A stretch of DNA of 64,000 nucleotides from RGIG9115 sp045128915 (GTDB lineage Bacteria > Bacillota > Clostridia > UBA1381): contig JBGVIT010000017.1 of assembly GCA_045128915.1 (NCBI GenBank), forward strand, positions 13,431 to 77,430. The letters are read 5' to 3'. Both the position numbers and the translations under genes were made by a program. Positions 40,075 to 49,635 of this stretch are shown piece after piece (positions within the stretch are counted from its first letter, which is position 1; each line of letters begins with the position of its first letter). The notes under the pieces are model-generated. The model was not told the DNA's origin. It saw only the letters and a program-made list of their open reading frames with translations, and made no database searches.

Positions 40075-41286
40075 TCAAGCAAGAAATTTGTCATGAATTG
40101 CGACAACAGCTCTTTCTGCATCCTTTTGGTCAACAAGAACTGAAATTTTGATTTCAGATGTTGCAATCATATTGATGTTGATATGTGCATTGTAGAGTGC
40201 CTCAAACATAGTTGTAGCAACACCTACGTTGTTTACCATACCTGCGCCCACTATTGAAACCTTTGAAACTTCCTTAGTCCATTTAATTTCCTGAGCCTTT
40301 ATAATATTTGCATTTTCTTCAAGAACCTTAAGTGCTTTGTCAAGGTCGCCCTCTGTTGTTGTGAAGCTGATATCCTTCTGAACACCGTTACCGATTGACT
40401 GAATGATTAAATCTACTCCTATTCCTTTCTTTGAAAGAAGTGAGAAAATCTGGAATGCCTTACCAGGAGTATCCTCTACTCCGCAAAGTGCTATTCTTGC
40501 ACAGTCATTATCTCTTGTTACACCTCTAACCAACATCTTTTCCACTTGATCTACCTCCCTGACATATGTTCCTTCATTTTTATTAAGACTTGATCTAACT
40601 TCAAGTTTTACATTATACTTCTTTGCAAGCTCAACGCTTCTGTTATGGAGCACGTTAGCTCCCAATGATGCAAGTTCAAGCATTTCGTCGTATGAAATTT
40701 CATCGAGTTTGAATGCTTTTTTAACAAATCTCGGATCGGCTGTATAAACACCGTCAACGTCTGTGTAAATTTCGCAGACGTCTGCACCAAGTACAGCCGC
40801 AAGAGCAACTGCTGATGTGTCTGAACCGCCTCTGCCAAGAGTTACGATATCATCATATTTATTGATACCCTGAAAACCGGCTACGATTACAATTCGTCTT
40901 TTATCAAGCTCGTTTTCGATGCGTTCTGCTTTGATTTCATGAATTCTTGCAGCACCGTAATTTGAATCAGTTTTAAATCCTGCCTGCCATCCTGTCATTG
41001 AAACAACAGGAAAGCCAAGCTTTTCAATGGCCATTGCAAGAAGTGATATTGATATCTGCTCACCCGTTGACAAAAGCATATCCATTTCTCTCTTTGATGG
41101 ATTGGAGTTGATTTCTTTTGCCTTTTCAATAAGGTCATCAGTTGTATCTCCCTGAGCTGATACAACAACTACCACGTTATTTCCATTCTGGTAAGTTTCA
41201 GTTATGCGTCTTGCAACATTCATTACACGTTCTGCATCTCTGACACTTGAACCGCCGTATTTTTGAACTACCAAACCTACTGACAT
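40075..41286 (-). CDS. lysC: Aspartate kinase
   Basis: 403 residues. N-terminal kinase domain VVQKYGGSSVRDAERVMNVA, FQGINKYDDIVTLGRGGSDT, EIYTDVDGVYTADPR; C-terminal pair of ACT domains (residues about 265-403: DTPGKAFQIFSLLSKKGIGV, MVNNVGVATTMFEALYNAHI) for lysine or threonine feedback. Phosphorylates aspartate, the first step to threonine, methionine and lysine. Preceded by thrB (14-base gap). No lysine riboswitch was seen, consistent with its position inside an operon. Confidence 0.95.
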   Translation of the reverse strand: MSVGLVVQKYGGSSVRDAERVMNVARRITETYQNGNNVVVVVSAQGDTTDDLIEKAKEINSNPSKREMDMLLSTGEQISISLLAMAIEKLGFPVVSMTGWQAGFKTDSNYGAARIHEIKAERIENELDKRRIVIVAGFQGINKYDDIVTLGRGGSDTSAVALAAVLGADVCEIYTDVDGVYTADPRFVKKAFKLDEISYDEMLELASLGANVLHNRSVELAKKYNVKLEVRSSLNKNEGTYVREVDQVEKMLVRGVTRDNDCARIALCGVEDTPGKAFQIFSLLSKKGIGVDLIIQSIGNGVQKDISFTTTEGDLDKALKVLEENANIIKAQEIKWTKEVSKVSIVGAGMVNNVGVATTMFEALYNAHININMIATSEIKISVLVDQKDAERAVVAIHDKFLA

Positions 41287-41300
41287 TTTACTACCTCCGT

Positions 41301-42209
41301 TTAATTATCTCTATGACTTTCCATTACTACCGCACCCACGTTATCAACCGTGAGAACGTTGCATCTCCAGCCGTTGAGATTATTTTCAAAATATTTATTT
41401 ACATTAGCGGAAAAGCTTTTGTTATTATCGTCTATGAACGATACCACAGTCGGACCTGAACCGCTGAGATATGTGGCATAAGCACCGTATTCATAAGACA
41501 CTCTGAAAACATCCTCTGCGCCGCTGATATAACTCATTCTATACTTCTGATGCATTCTGTCATCACAAGCTACCTTTAATAAATCAAACTTCCCAAGCGT
41601 TAAGGCTGAAACAAGCATCGACGCTCTGGAAATATTATAAACTGCATCCGATTTTGAAAAGCTGTCCGGAACAACCTTTCTCGCCTCTCTTGTAGGCATC
41701 GGATAGTCCGGAAACATTACTGCAATCTTAATTGGTTCGGTGATTTTAGCAGTTGTAAAATGCACCTTTCCATTATCAAAAACAGATGTGCAAAAGCCAC
41801 CGTACAATGCAGGTGTTACATTGTCGGGATGTCCTTCCATTGCCGCAGCCATGTTTAGTATTTCGTCGTATTTAAATGGTCTGCCTGAGATAACATTTGC
41901 CCCAAGCATTCCACCGATAATACAAGCGCTGCTGCTTCCAAGTCCCCTTGTTACCGGAATGTTGCTGCGCTGGCTTATTCTTATTCCCGAAGGAGTATAG
42001 CCGGCTTCGTTAAAAACAACATTCATGGCTTTATATATCATATTATTTTCATTAACAGGAACTACACGTTTTTCCCGACCGGTTACAACCGCAAATCCAC
42101 CGTCTGTTTCGGTAAGCTCTATTGTATTATACATACTTACCGCAATTCCAAGGCTGTCAAAACCGGGGCCCATATTTGCACTTGTTGCGGGAACTTTAAC
42201 TCTAACCAT
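41301..42209 (-). CDS. thrB: Homoserine kinase
   Basis: 302-residue GHMP kinase: VRVKVPATSANMGPGFDSLG, ATP loop PVTRGLGSSSACIIGGMLGA, GHPDNVTPALYGGF, and motif 3 YATYLSGSGPTVVSF. Converts homoserine to O-phosphohomoserine. ATG 42209 lies two bases after the hom stop. Threonine synthase (thrC) is not in this window. Confidence 0.95.
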   Translation of the reverse strand: MVRVKVPATSANMGPGFDSLGIAVSMYNTIELTETDGGFAVVTGREKRVVPVNENNMIYKAMNVVFNEAGYTPSGIRISQRSNIPVTRGLGSSSACIIGGMLGANVISGRPFKYDEILNMAAAMEGHPDNVTPALYGGFCTSVFDNGKVHFTTAKITEPIKIAVMFPDYPMPTREARKVVPDSFSKSDAVYNISRASMLVSALTLGKFDLLKVACDDRMHQKYRMSYISGAEDVFRVSYEYGAYATYLSGSGPTVVSFIDDNNKSFSANVNKYFENNLNGWRCNVLTVDNVGAVVMESHRDN

Positions 42210-42211
42210 TA

Positions 42212-43423
42212 TTATTCCATCACTCTTATCACAGACGGCACATTTTTAATGCTATCTATTTTATTTCTGAATTCTGCTTCGTTGATTGATTTTGTTATAT
42301 ATCCCTTTTCTCCTGCAATTCCTACTTCAACAGATGCTTCGATATCGAACAGAGATTTAACCTCTTTTTCGTCGCAATCTGTTCTGAAGAAGAATGAAAA
42401 TGCCTTTCCGTCAGGAGCAATCATGAAGTCGCTTCCCTCATCTACCCAGGCAATGCGCTTACTTCGTTCTATATGCTTAACAGCGTCGATAACGTCAGCA
42501 ACAACTGCGCTTGCTGTTGGAAGCTTACCTGCGCCCTTGCCGTAGAACATGGTATCGCCAACGTTATTTCCCGTTACCATAACAGCATTAAATACACCGT
42601 CAACGCCTGAAAGCGGAGCACTGCTGTTTACAAGCATAGGACATACTCTTGAATACAATCTGTTATCGTCTGAAAACTCTGCATAACCTATTAACTTAAT
42701 GGTGTAGCCCAATGCTTCTGCATATTTTACATCCTCAGATGAGATATTAACTATTCCTTCTGTCGGAATGTTTTTATAATCTACCATTCTTCTTGATGCC
42801 AATGACGCGAGAATTGCAATTTTTCTGCACGCATCATGACCTTCTATATCAGCTGCAGGATTCTTCTCTGCATAGCCTTTTGCCTGAGCATCTGCAAGCG
42901 CCTCATCAAACTGCTTGCCTTTTTTGAACATCTCGTTGAGAATATAGTTTGTTGTACCGTTAAGGATACCAGCTATTCTCTTGACTCTGTTTGCTGTCAG
43001 GCATTGGTGGATAGGTCTTATAATAGGAATTCCACCGCCAACGCTTGCTTCAAACAAATAGTTTTCGTTTTTGTTGCATGCTAATTCAAGAAGCTCAGTA
43101 CCATATGTAGCAACAAGCTCTTTATTTGAGGTTACAACACTTTTACCTTTTTCAAGTAATTCTTTTGTGAACTCATATGCAGGATGAAGACCGCCCATAA
43201 CCTCTACTACAACTGATACTGAATCGTCGTTTAATATATCCTCAACCTTTGTTGTAAAAAGCTCTGATTCCTCATGGTCTGAAAAATCCCTTATATCCAA
43301 TATATGCTTAATGTTAATCTCTTCGCCGTTTGCGTTGGTTCTAAGAATAGAAGCATCATTTTTAATAATTTCGTACACGCCGCTTCCGACTGTACCAAAT
43401 CCCATAATTGCTATATTAGCCAA
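42212..43423 (-). CDS. hom: Homoserine dehydrogenase with C-terminal ACT domain
   Basis: 403 residues, start taken as TTG 43423 (ANIAIMGFGTVGSGVYEI) behind AAAGGGGAACTTAA; another TTG at 43441 precedes the site. NAD(P) motif GFGTVGSG, catalytic region LFEASVGGGIPIIRPIHQCL and DIEGHDACRKIAILASL, residues 325-403 an ACT domain (SFFFRTDCDEKEVKSLFDIE). Reduces aspartate semialdehyde to homoserine. Sits 20 bases after pheB. Confidence 0.94.
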   Translation of the reverse strand: MANIAIMGFGTVGSGVYEIIKNDASILRTNANGEEINIKHILDIRDFSDHEESELFTTKVEDILNDDSVSVVVEVMGGLHPAYEFTKELLEKGKSVVTSNKELVATYGTELLELACNKNENYLFEASVGGGIPIIRPIHQCLTANRVKRIAGILNGTTNYILNEMFKKGKQFDEALADAQAKGYAEKNPAADIEGHDACRKIAILASLASRRMVDYKNIPTEGIVNISSEDVKYAEALGYTIKLIGYAEFSDDNRLYSRVCPMLVNSSAPLSGVDGVFNAVMVTGNNVGDTMFYGKGAGKLPTASAVVADVIDAVKHIERSKRIAWVDEGSDFMIAPDGKAFSFFFRTDCDEKEVKSLFDIEASVEVGIAGEKGYITKSINEAEFRNKIDSIKNVPSVIRVME

Positions 43424-43443
43424 TTTAAGTTCCCCTTTCAAGT

Positions 43444-43881
43444 TTATTGCACAGCGAGCAGCTGAACTTTATTTACTCCTGCAAGCTGTCTTATATTACC
43501 CATAAGTTCTTCAAAGGAAACATCATTTCCTCTGTATCTCGCAGTAATTGTTACGTTGGCATAACCGTTGATGGGAATATTCTGATTAATTGTCAGAACA
43601 TTGAACCCGCTTGTTGCCAAGGTATTAAGGATTGCAGAAAGAACGCCGGAATAATCCGCAAGCTCAAAAAACAAAGTAAACATCTGCTCATTGCCACTGC
43701 GGTTATATTCAAACACATAGTCTTTGTATTTGTAATACGCACTCCTGCTAAGGTTTGCAGCAGCAATGGCGTCTCCTGTTTTCTTATAACGTCCGTCTGC
43801 AAGCATCTGCTTTACTGAAAGCACCTTCAAGAAAATCTCAGGAGCTGCTTTAGAATTAACCAAAACAAATTTATTTTCCAA
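43444..43881 (-). CDS. pheB: PheB-like ACT-domain protein (UPF0735), 145 aa
   Basis: Start taken as TTG 43881 (residues ENKFVLVNSKAAPEIFLKVL after the initiator) behind AAAGGAGTATAATT, giving nearly the length of Bacillus PheB. N-terminal helix-turn-helix-like part AIAAANLSRSAYYKYKDYVF, then an ACT domain with FELADYSGVLSAILNTLATS and GFNVLTINQNIP. Family proteins sit next to hom or pheA and are thought to regulate amino-acid synthesis. First gene of the operon pheB-hom-thrB-lysC-rlmB. Confidence 0.9.
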   Translation of the reverse strand: MENKFVLVNSKAAPEIFLKVLSVKQMLADGRYKKTGDAIAAANLSRSAYYKYKDYVFEYNRSGNEQMFTLFFELADYSGVLSAILNTLATSGFNVLTINQNIPINGYANVTITARYRGNDVSFEELMGNIRQLAGVNKVQLLAVQ

Positions 43882-43934
43882 AATTATACTCCTTTTGTCC
43901 GTCACGGAAAAACTTCTGTACTATCATTATAGTA

Positions 43935-43963
43935 TAATACCACATTTATGACTTAATGTCAAT
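43935..43963 (-). promoter_or_regulatory. Sigma-A promoter of the pheB-hom-thrB-lysC-rlmB operon
   Basis: Minus strand TTGACA (43958-43963), 17 bases, TATTAT (43935-43940), leaving a leader of about 45 bases. Confidence 0.9.
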
Positions 43964-44026
43964 AACAGACAAGATTTAAAATTAGACGAAAATTCACGGT
44001 TTTTCAACATGTATTTATGCAACTTT

Positions 44027-44884
44027 TCAAGGATGCATAATTTTATATAATATACCGTCTCTCACGCCTGCTGAAGTAGCAATTATTCGATTAGAGCCGG
44101 AGTATTTTATTATCTCGTTCATTGTTGCTGCCGCAGGGATAATTGTTTTTACTCTCTGCGGCACAACAGCATTTATACTTTCTTCATCAAGCCTCATAAT
44201 ATTTTGAAGCGATTCAGGCAAAAGCTCACAGGCATTACCGCCAAAATAATGTGAATTAAGCTTACAAAGAGCAAACACTGCCCCACCCATTGCATATACA
44301 TCTTTATAACCTGAATGCGAAAATGCTTTAAGCTGGCTAATGTTTTGTCTTACATACTCTACAATATTCTTCATTTCATCAGCGTCGGGTAATACTCCTG
44401 ACACAAACATCGTGTGCAGTTTTAATGAGCCAACGGGAAAAGAGCCGGACTCAATCACTCCGTTATTGTCATATGCCACAAGCTGACAGCTTCCTCCACC
44501 AAGGTCGAATGCAATTCCTGACTGTGTATCATTTACGGCCTTTAGTCCAAGATAGTCAAAATGCGCCTCTTCCTCGGCTGAAATAATTTCAATCTCTATA
44601 CCGCACGCAGCTTTTATCAGTTCAACAAGGCCCGCTTTATCTTCAACGCCCCTTAAAGATGCAGTTGCAAATGCATATACGCTTTCTGTGTCAAGCTCTT
44701 TTGCTCTTATCTTCATCTTTGTCAACGCTGTGATTATTTTCTGTATTCCGGCAGGCGTTATTTTGCCATTTTGAACTTCGGCTATAAGACCTGCGTAATC
44801 TGCGATATTTTCAAGCTCTTTCCAGCCATCATATACAACCATGCGGATGGTATTGGAGCCGATATCTATAAGTGCTTTTTTCAT
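44027..44884 (-). CDS. Ppx/GppA-type exopolyphosphatase or pppGpp phosphohydrolase, 285 aa
   Basis: ASKHA-fold phosphatase: phosphate-1 loop LIDIGSNTIRMVVYDG, VYAFATASLRGVEDK, phosphate-2 loop GIAFDLGGGSCQLVAY, and DVYAMGGAVFALCKLN. At 285 residues it is the short form lacking the C-terminal HD domain. Degrades polyphosphate or pppGpp; which is not decided by sequence. Three bases after the His/Cys-tailed protein's gene and in one transcript with the CDF exporter. Confidence 0.88.
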   Translation of the reverse strand: MKKALIDIGSNTIRMVVYDGWKELENIADYAGLIAEVQNGKITPAGIQKIITALTKMKIRAKELDTESVYAFATASLRGVEDKAGLVELIKAACGIEIEIISAEEEAHFDYLGLKAVNDTQSGIAFDLGGGSCQLVAYDNNGVIESGSFPVGSLKLHTMFVSGVLPDADEMKNIVEYVRQNISQLKAFSHSGYKDVYAMGGAVFALCKLNSHYFGGNACELLPESLQNIMRLDEESINAVVPQRVKTIIPAAATMNEIIKYSGSNRIIATSAGVRDGILYKIMHP

Positions 44885-44887
44885 ACT

Positions 44888-45682
44888 TTACCCCATACAG
44901 TCACAGTCATGGTCATGGTGTTCATGACCGCATCCACATGAATGTTCATGTTCCTCAGGCTCATCATAATATCCTACAAACGTATTATAATCGGTTTCTG
45001 TAATTGTTTTTGATGCCATTTCTTTAATCTGAATTTTTCCGTCGGAATATACACGAATTATACTGCTTACATTATTATTCAAAGCATAGTTTTCACAGTC
45101 ATCAATAGTTCCGTCGCCGAGATACATAGTCACAAGGCAACCGGAAAGACGCATGGTATATGCAATTTCATAACCTATTCCGTCAGCATCAGGCTCCGTA
45201 AAAACAACTGTTTCAGGAACCTGAGAATGAGATACGTCAACTGCTGTTTTTATTGCCTGCAAATCAAAATCACAAACTATCCCGTCTGACTCACATTTGC
45301 CCTCAAAAACAAGCACATCTCCTGAGTAGCCTTTTATGGAGAACTCACCATGGGTTATATGGGCGTATTCGTCAAGACTGTACAAATATAAAATATCGGA
45401 AACTTCTTCTGGACAGATTATTTCAAGATGAAAATCCGGAAAATCTGCTGCGAGAGCAGCTTCAATGGAAACTGCCGCAATCTCAGCCATAGCCTTATGG
45501 GTTATGCAGCCGAGCAGCATAATTGTGCAGTTCATGCCTTTATCGAATGCTAATCTTGAAAAATGCATTTTTGCACCTTCCTCTGCATCACATTCGATAG
45601 CATCCTTATATCCAAATGACGCAAACACATTCCACATAACTGACATAATGTCTTTTTCTTCTGAACAAATTCTGTAATTCAA
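44888..45682 (-). CDS. HisRS-anticodon-domain-like protein with His/Cys-rich metal-binding tail, 264 aa
   Basis: Start taken as TTG 45682 (NYRICSEEKDIMSVMWNVFA) behind AAAGAGGTG. The body has no catalytic class II synthetase motif that I can see; residues about 165-235 (TVVFTEPDADGIGYEIAYTM, LSGCLVTMYLGDGTIDDCEN, VSSIIRVYSDGKIQIKEM) resemble the anticodon-binding fold of HisRS/HisZ. The last 24 residues are EEHEHSCGCGHEHHDHDCDC plus MG, a dense metal ligand cluster. Between a CDF exporter (21-base gap) and Ppx, it may buffer or sense zinc, nickel or cobalt. Inference only. Confidence 0.6.
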   Translation of the reverse strand: MNYRICSEEKDIMSVMWNVFASFGYKDAIECDAEEGAKMHFSRLAFDKGMNCTIMLLGCITHKAMAEIAAVSIEAALAADFPDFHLEIICPEEVSDILYLYSLDEYAHITHGEFSIKGYSGDVLVFEGKCESDGIVCDFDLQAIKTAVDVSHSQVPETVVFTEPDADGIGYEIAYTMRLSGCLVTMYLGDGTIDDCENYALNNNVSSIIRVYSDGKIQIKEMASKTITETDYNTFVGYYDEPEEHEHSCGCGHEHHDHDCDCMG

Positions 45683-45702
45683 AAATAACACCTCTTTATA
45701 TT

Positions 45703-46584
45703 TTATTCCATCGGATTAACGTGCACCATGCAATGTTTAACTTCGGGAAATTCATTTTCAATCCTCATATGAACTTCTTCTGCTATTTTGTGGGCATCAG
45801 CAAGGGACTGTTCTCCGTCTGCCGCAATTTCAACATCTACGTAAAGCTTTGGCCCGAACATTCGAGTTTTCAGAGAGTCAAGTCTTTTAACCCCTGATGT
45901 TTCTGTTATAACAGTCGAAATTTTATTGACCGTTTCTTCATCGCATGCTTTATCTACCATCTGTTCCATTGACTGCATAAAAATATCAAACGCAGCTTTT
46001 ATAATAAAGATTGATATAACAAAACCTGCCACGCTGTCAAGAACCTTAAAGCCAAGCATGGAGCCTAAAACACCTACAAAACTTCCTATTGATGACAAAG
46101 CATCGCTTCTATGATGCCATGCATCCGCCATTAATGATGAGGAGTTATACTTATTTGCTACTGCTTTTGTATAGTAATACATCCATTCTTTAACTGCAAT
46201 GGAAACAACCGCCGCCCAAAGCGCAAGGGCGCCTGGCATGGCAAGATTTTCGTAATTACCGGATATAATATTAACAAATGCATTATAACCAATCATAGCG
46301 CCGGTAGCAAACAAAATTACAGATAAAATCGCTCCAGCTATGCACTCCATACGTTCATGCCCGTATTGATGCTTTGTGTCGGATTCCTTTGATGAAATTT
46401 TAAGACCGATTATAACAACAACTGTACTCACAACATCAGATGCTGAATGAACAGCATCTGAAATCATTGCAGACGAGTGAGCAACTATTCCTGCAATAAG
46501 CTTAAAAACAGAAAGTATAATGTTTATGAATATGGTTATTACAGAAACTCTTACAGGTGAATTATCTGATGAATTGCTTTTCAT
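45703..46584 (-). CDS. Cation diffusion facilitator (CDF) metal/proton antiporter, 293 aa
   Basis: Six membrane helices with the site-A ligands in ISDAVHSASDVVSTVVVI and LMADAWHHRSDALSSIGSFV (HxxxD / HxxD pattern), then a cytoplasmic C-terminal ferredoxin-like domain (about 205-293) containing RMFGPKLYVDVEIAADGEQS and HCMVHVNPME. Exports Zn, Fe, Mn or Co; selectivity not assigned. First of a three-gene transcript with the His/Cys-tailed protein and ppx. Confidence 0.92.
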   Translation of the reverse strand: MKSNSSDNSPVRVSVITIFINIILSVFKLIAGIVAHSSAMISDAVHSASDVVSTVVVIIGLKISSKESDTKHQYGHERMECIAGAILSVILFATGAMIGYNAFVNIISGNYENLAMPGALALWAAVVSIAVKEWMYYYTKAVANKYNSSSLMADAWHHRSDALSSIGSFVGVLGSMLGFKVLDSVAGFVISIFIIKAAFDIFMQSMEQMVDKACDEETVNKISTVITETSGVKRLDSLKTRMFGPKLYVDVEIAADGEQSLADAHKIAEEVHMRIENEFPEVKHCMVHVNPME

Positions 46585-46654
46585 TCCTAAATCCCTCCCT
46601 CAATGCATATACCATTATATTATGCACAATAACTCACGTTTGTTATGCCTGATG

Positions 46655-47695
46655 TCATAGATTGCGTACCGGACCTGTGGATTCTCTTATTACAAGCTGC
46701 GGCATGTACTCTGTTTTGAAAACGCAACACTCATTTCTGTCAATCATATCAATCATAGCAAGTGTAGCAAGCTTACAACGCTGGTAAAGCATATAATCTA
46801 TTGTTGTAATCTTAGGACGTACCATTTCTGAAAGAGTAATATTATCAAAGCCGGCTACTGAAACTTGTTCAGGAACAGAAATACCACTATCCTGAAGATA
46901 TTGAATAATTCCGCATGCAATTATATCGTTTGCGCCTATTATAGCAGTGATTTCCTTATTCTTCGCAAGCTCTTTTGCCATCTGGTAACCTACTTCAACT
47001 TCGTATGTTCCGTCATAAAGCTCATTTTCGTGGTCTGCTATCTTAACAATAACCTCGCAATCCTTATGCTCTTCTATGGTTTTGATAACGCCTTCCATAC
47101 GTTTCTTTCTACCAATAGCAATATTGTCTATGGGAGTAGTAACAAAGCCAAATTTTCTATGTCCAAGCTCTATGAGATGCTCTGTCATCATTCTGCCGCA
47201 CAGCACGCTGTCAAACCCGATTGACGGTATTTTGTGATGCTCGTCGGTTTCACCGATTACTATTATAGGTAATTTTTCAGAAAAGGAATTGACATAAGCC
47301 GGATCATGTGGCGTAAGACCAAACATAACTCCGTCAACTCCCGCGTCGTACAATGTGCGCAAATAGAAACATTCGTCAGCCATGCGACGATTGGTATTAC
47401 AAACAAGCAAACTGTAACCGCGATTTGAAGCATAATTTTCAAGCACACTTACAAGCATGGGATAATAGGGATTTGAAAGCGTTGGAACAAGAAGTCCGAT
47501 TGTCTTGGTCTTTTCTCTTGTTTTTACAGGCGAAAATGTACCCGGAATATAATTAAGCTTTTTTGCAGCTTCAATAACCTTATCTCTTGTAGCCTGAGAT
47601 ATGGAAATATCAATCCTTGAATTCAGAACAAAAGAAACCGTCGCCTGAGATACTCCGGCTAATTTCGCAACATCTGATGCAGTTACTTTTTTCAT
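46655..47695 (-). CDS. LacI-family transcriptional regulator, 346 aa
   Basis: N-terminal LacI helix-turn-helix KVTASDVAKLAGVSQATVSF with hinge helix TRDKVIEAAKKLNY, then a periplasmic-binding-protein-like sensor (TIGLLVPTLSNPYYPMLVSV, GVDGVMFGLT, AIIGANDIIACGIIQYL, SVAGFDNITLSEMVRPKITT). Divergent from the sialidase-like gene, which it most likely represses in response to a sugar. A candidate operator lies at 47786-47793. Confidence 0.9.
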   Translation of the reverse strand: MKKVTASDVAKLAGVSQATVSFVLNSRIDISISQATRDKVIEAAKKLNYIPGTFSPVKTREKTKTIGLLVPTLSNPYYPMLVSVLENYASNRGYSLLVCNTNRRMADECFYLRTLYDAGVDGVMFGLTPHDPAYVNSFSEKLPIIVIGETDEHHKIPSIGFDSVLCGRMMTEHLIELGHRKFGFVTTPIDNIAIGRKKRMEGVIKTIEEHKDCEVIVKIADHENELYDGTYEVEVGYQMAKELAKNKEITAIIGANDIIACGIIQYLQDSGISVPEQVSVAGFDNITLSEMVRPKITTIDYMLYQRCKLATLAMIDMIDRNECCVFKTEYMPQLVIRESTGPVRNL

Positions 47696-47785
47696 TTCAA
47701 TTACTCCTCAATACGAAACATGAAATTATTATTAGTATAACAACTTTTTGCCAAAATGTCAATTATAACTAATAATTTTATTAAA

Positions 47786-47793
47786 AAACGTTT
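47786..47793. promoter_or_regulatory. Candidate LacI-type operator core AAACGTTT
   Basis: Eight-base palindrome centred on CG, the usual LacI-family core, in the 203-base divergent region and about 50 bases upstream of the -35 of the sialidase-like gene. Short, so it may be chance. Confidence 0.3.
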
Positions 47794-47839
47794 AATGTCA
47801 GATAACAGCTTATTCAAGCATGCTAAAAATATATTAGTG

Positions 47840-47867
47840 TTGACTTTAGTTGCGAGAATGTTATATA
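47840..47867 (+). promoter_or_regulatory. Promoter of the sialidase-like gene
   Basis: TTGACT, 16 bases, TATATA, about 30 bases before the ATG at 47899, with CAAGGAG as ribosome-binding site. Confidence 0.65.
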
Positions 47868-47898
47868 CTTAAACAAAAAAACTCAAGGAGTCAGAAAA

Positions 47899-49635
47899 AT
47901 GAACAGAAAAACTGATTTGAGAAATATTACAACCGGGCTTCCAATACCTAAAGAACATTACTGCGACCAGCCGTATGTAGTGGTAAGAGAAGACGGTGCC
48001 TGGGTTGTTTGTCTTACTACCGGTTCAGGTATTGAGGGTGAAACCGGACAGCACGTAATATCCAGCATAAGCTATGACAAAGGCAAGTCATGGTCTGAAC
48101 CCGTTGACATTGAATCAGCAGAGTCTCCCGAATCCTCCTGGGTTATGCCCTATCTTACGCAATACGGCAGAATTTATGCTTTCTATGTTTTTAACAACGA
48201 TAATATGCGAACAGTAATCTCAAACGACGAGGAAGGCTATACCAATAGAGTGGATACTCTGGGTAAAATGGCATATAAATATTCCGACGATGGCGGCGAA
48301 TCATGGTCTGAAGACAGATATTACATACCTATAAGAAATTTTGATATAGATAACGAAAATCCATATAATGGTAATGTTCAGTTCTTCTGGGGTGTTGGGA
48401 AACCGATTACTCATAAAGGAGAAATGTACCTTGGTTTTGCAAAGGTAGGACTTTTTGGCGAAGGATTTATGGAAAAGGACGAGGGGGCATTTTTAAAATG
48501 TTCAAATATTAACACCGAGAAGAACCCGGAATTGCTTGTCTGGGAAACTCTTCCTGAGGGAACCAAAGGGCTAAGAGCGCCAGAAGGCAAGGTTGCCGAC
48601 GAGCACAATCTCATAAGCCTCAACGATGGAAGCTTAATGTGCACTTTCAGAACAGTTCTTGGCCATAATTGTCAGGCATACTCAAGAGATGACGGAAAAA
48701 GCTGGGATGTTCCTGAATTTATGAAAGACTCCCCCAACGGACGTCCCTTCAAGCATCCACGTGCGGCAAATTTTGTCCGCAAGTATTCAAACGGCAAATA
48801 TACTTTTTGGTTCCACAATCACGGTAAAGATTTAAGACATGATCCCTGGAGTGCATACCTAAGCCGTAACCCTGCATGGATGTGTGCCGGCGTGGAAAAA
48901 GACGGCTATATATATTGGTCGCAGCCTGAAATATTCATATACAGCGAAGAAGTAGATGACAGAATAAGTTATCCGGATTTTATAGAGGATGATGGTGAGT
49001 ACTATATAACCGAAACGCAAAAATCAATCGCAAGAGTTCATAAAGCTGACAAATCAACACTTGAGCTGATGTGGAATCATCTTGAAAACAACAAACTTTG
49101 TACAAAAGGATTGTTATGGGAAGAGAAAGACACTTGCAAGCTTTCGGGAAATCCGATTCCACAATCAATTATAACAAAAGACGGTGACAGCTTTACAATA
49201 GAGATGATTGTAGAGCCTGATAAGCTGAAAGTGGGCACTATTATTGATGGAAGAAACAAACTCAGGCAAGGAATTCGTATAGGATATACATGCGACAATA
49301 CAATCAAGATAATTATGAACGACGGAGAGCGTGAAAGCTCCTGGGAATCAGACAAGCTGCCTTGTGAAACTGCACATATCACAGCTATTGTTGACGGCTG
49401 TTCAGGAATAATATCATTTGTTATAAACGGCTTATTCTGTGACGGCGGAAAAGAACGTGATTTTGGATTCGGAAGAATTGACGCTAATCTCAAAAACATA
49501 GCAGGCAAAGGATTTTTCACCTGCGAAGCACCAGAAAACAGTGTTAAGCTGGTAAGGTTCTATAACAGATATATTCTGACAAACGAGGCGGTATCAAATT
49601 ACAGATATGATACAAAAAAAGTATTGGCTGAATAG
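47899..49635 (+). CDS. Cytoplasmic sialidase-like (BNR/Asp-box) protein with C-terminal LamG-like domain, 578 aa
   Basis: Residues 1-390 form a six-bladed-propeller-type sequence with Asp boxes SYDKGKSWSEP, YSDDGGESWSED and YSRDDGKSWDVP (S/Y-x-D-x-G-x-x-W), and YISYPDF-like and VREDGAWVVCLTTGSG blade strands. Residues 415-570 look like a concanavalin/LamG sandwich (QSIITKDGDSFTIEMIVEPD, FINGLFCDGGKERDFGFG). There is no signal peptide, unlike most sialidases, so it should act inside the cell on imported oligosaccharides, or be a related glycoside hydrolase. Probably controlled by the divergent LacI protein. Confidence 0.72.
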   Translation: MNRKTDLRNITTGLPIPKEHYCDQPYVVVREDGAWVVCLTTGSGIEGETGQHVISSISYDKGKSWSEPVDIESAESPESSWVMPYLTQYGRIYAFYVFNNDNMRTVISNDEEGYTNRVDTLGKMAYKYSDDGGESWSEDRYYIPIRNFDIDNENPYNGNVQFFWGVGKPITHKGEMYLGFAKVGLFGEGFMEKDEGAFLKCSNINTEKNPELLVWETLPEGTKGLRAPEGKVADEHNLISLNDGSLMCTFRTVLGHNCQAYSRDDGKSWDVPEFMKDSPNGRPFKHPRAANFVRKYSNGKYTFWFHNHGKDLRHDPWSAYLSRNPAWMCAGVEKDGYIYWSQPEIFIYSEEVDDRISYPDFIEDDGEYYITETQKSIARVHKADKSTLELMWNHLENNKLCTKGLLWEEKDTCKLSGNPIPQSIITKDGDSFTIEMIVEPDKLKVGTIIDGRNKLRQGIRIGYTCDNTIKIIMNDGERESSWESDKLPCETAHITAIVDGCSGIISFVINGLFCDGGKERDFGFGRIDANLKNIAGKGFFTCEAPENSVKLVRFYNRYILTNEAVSNYRYDTKKVLAE

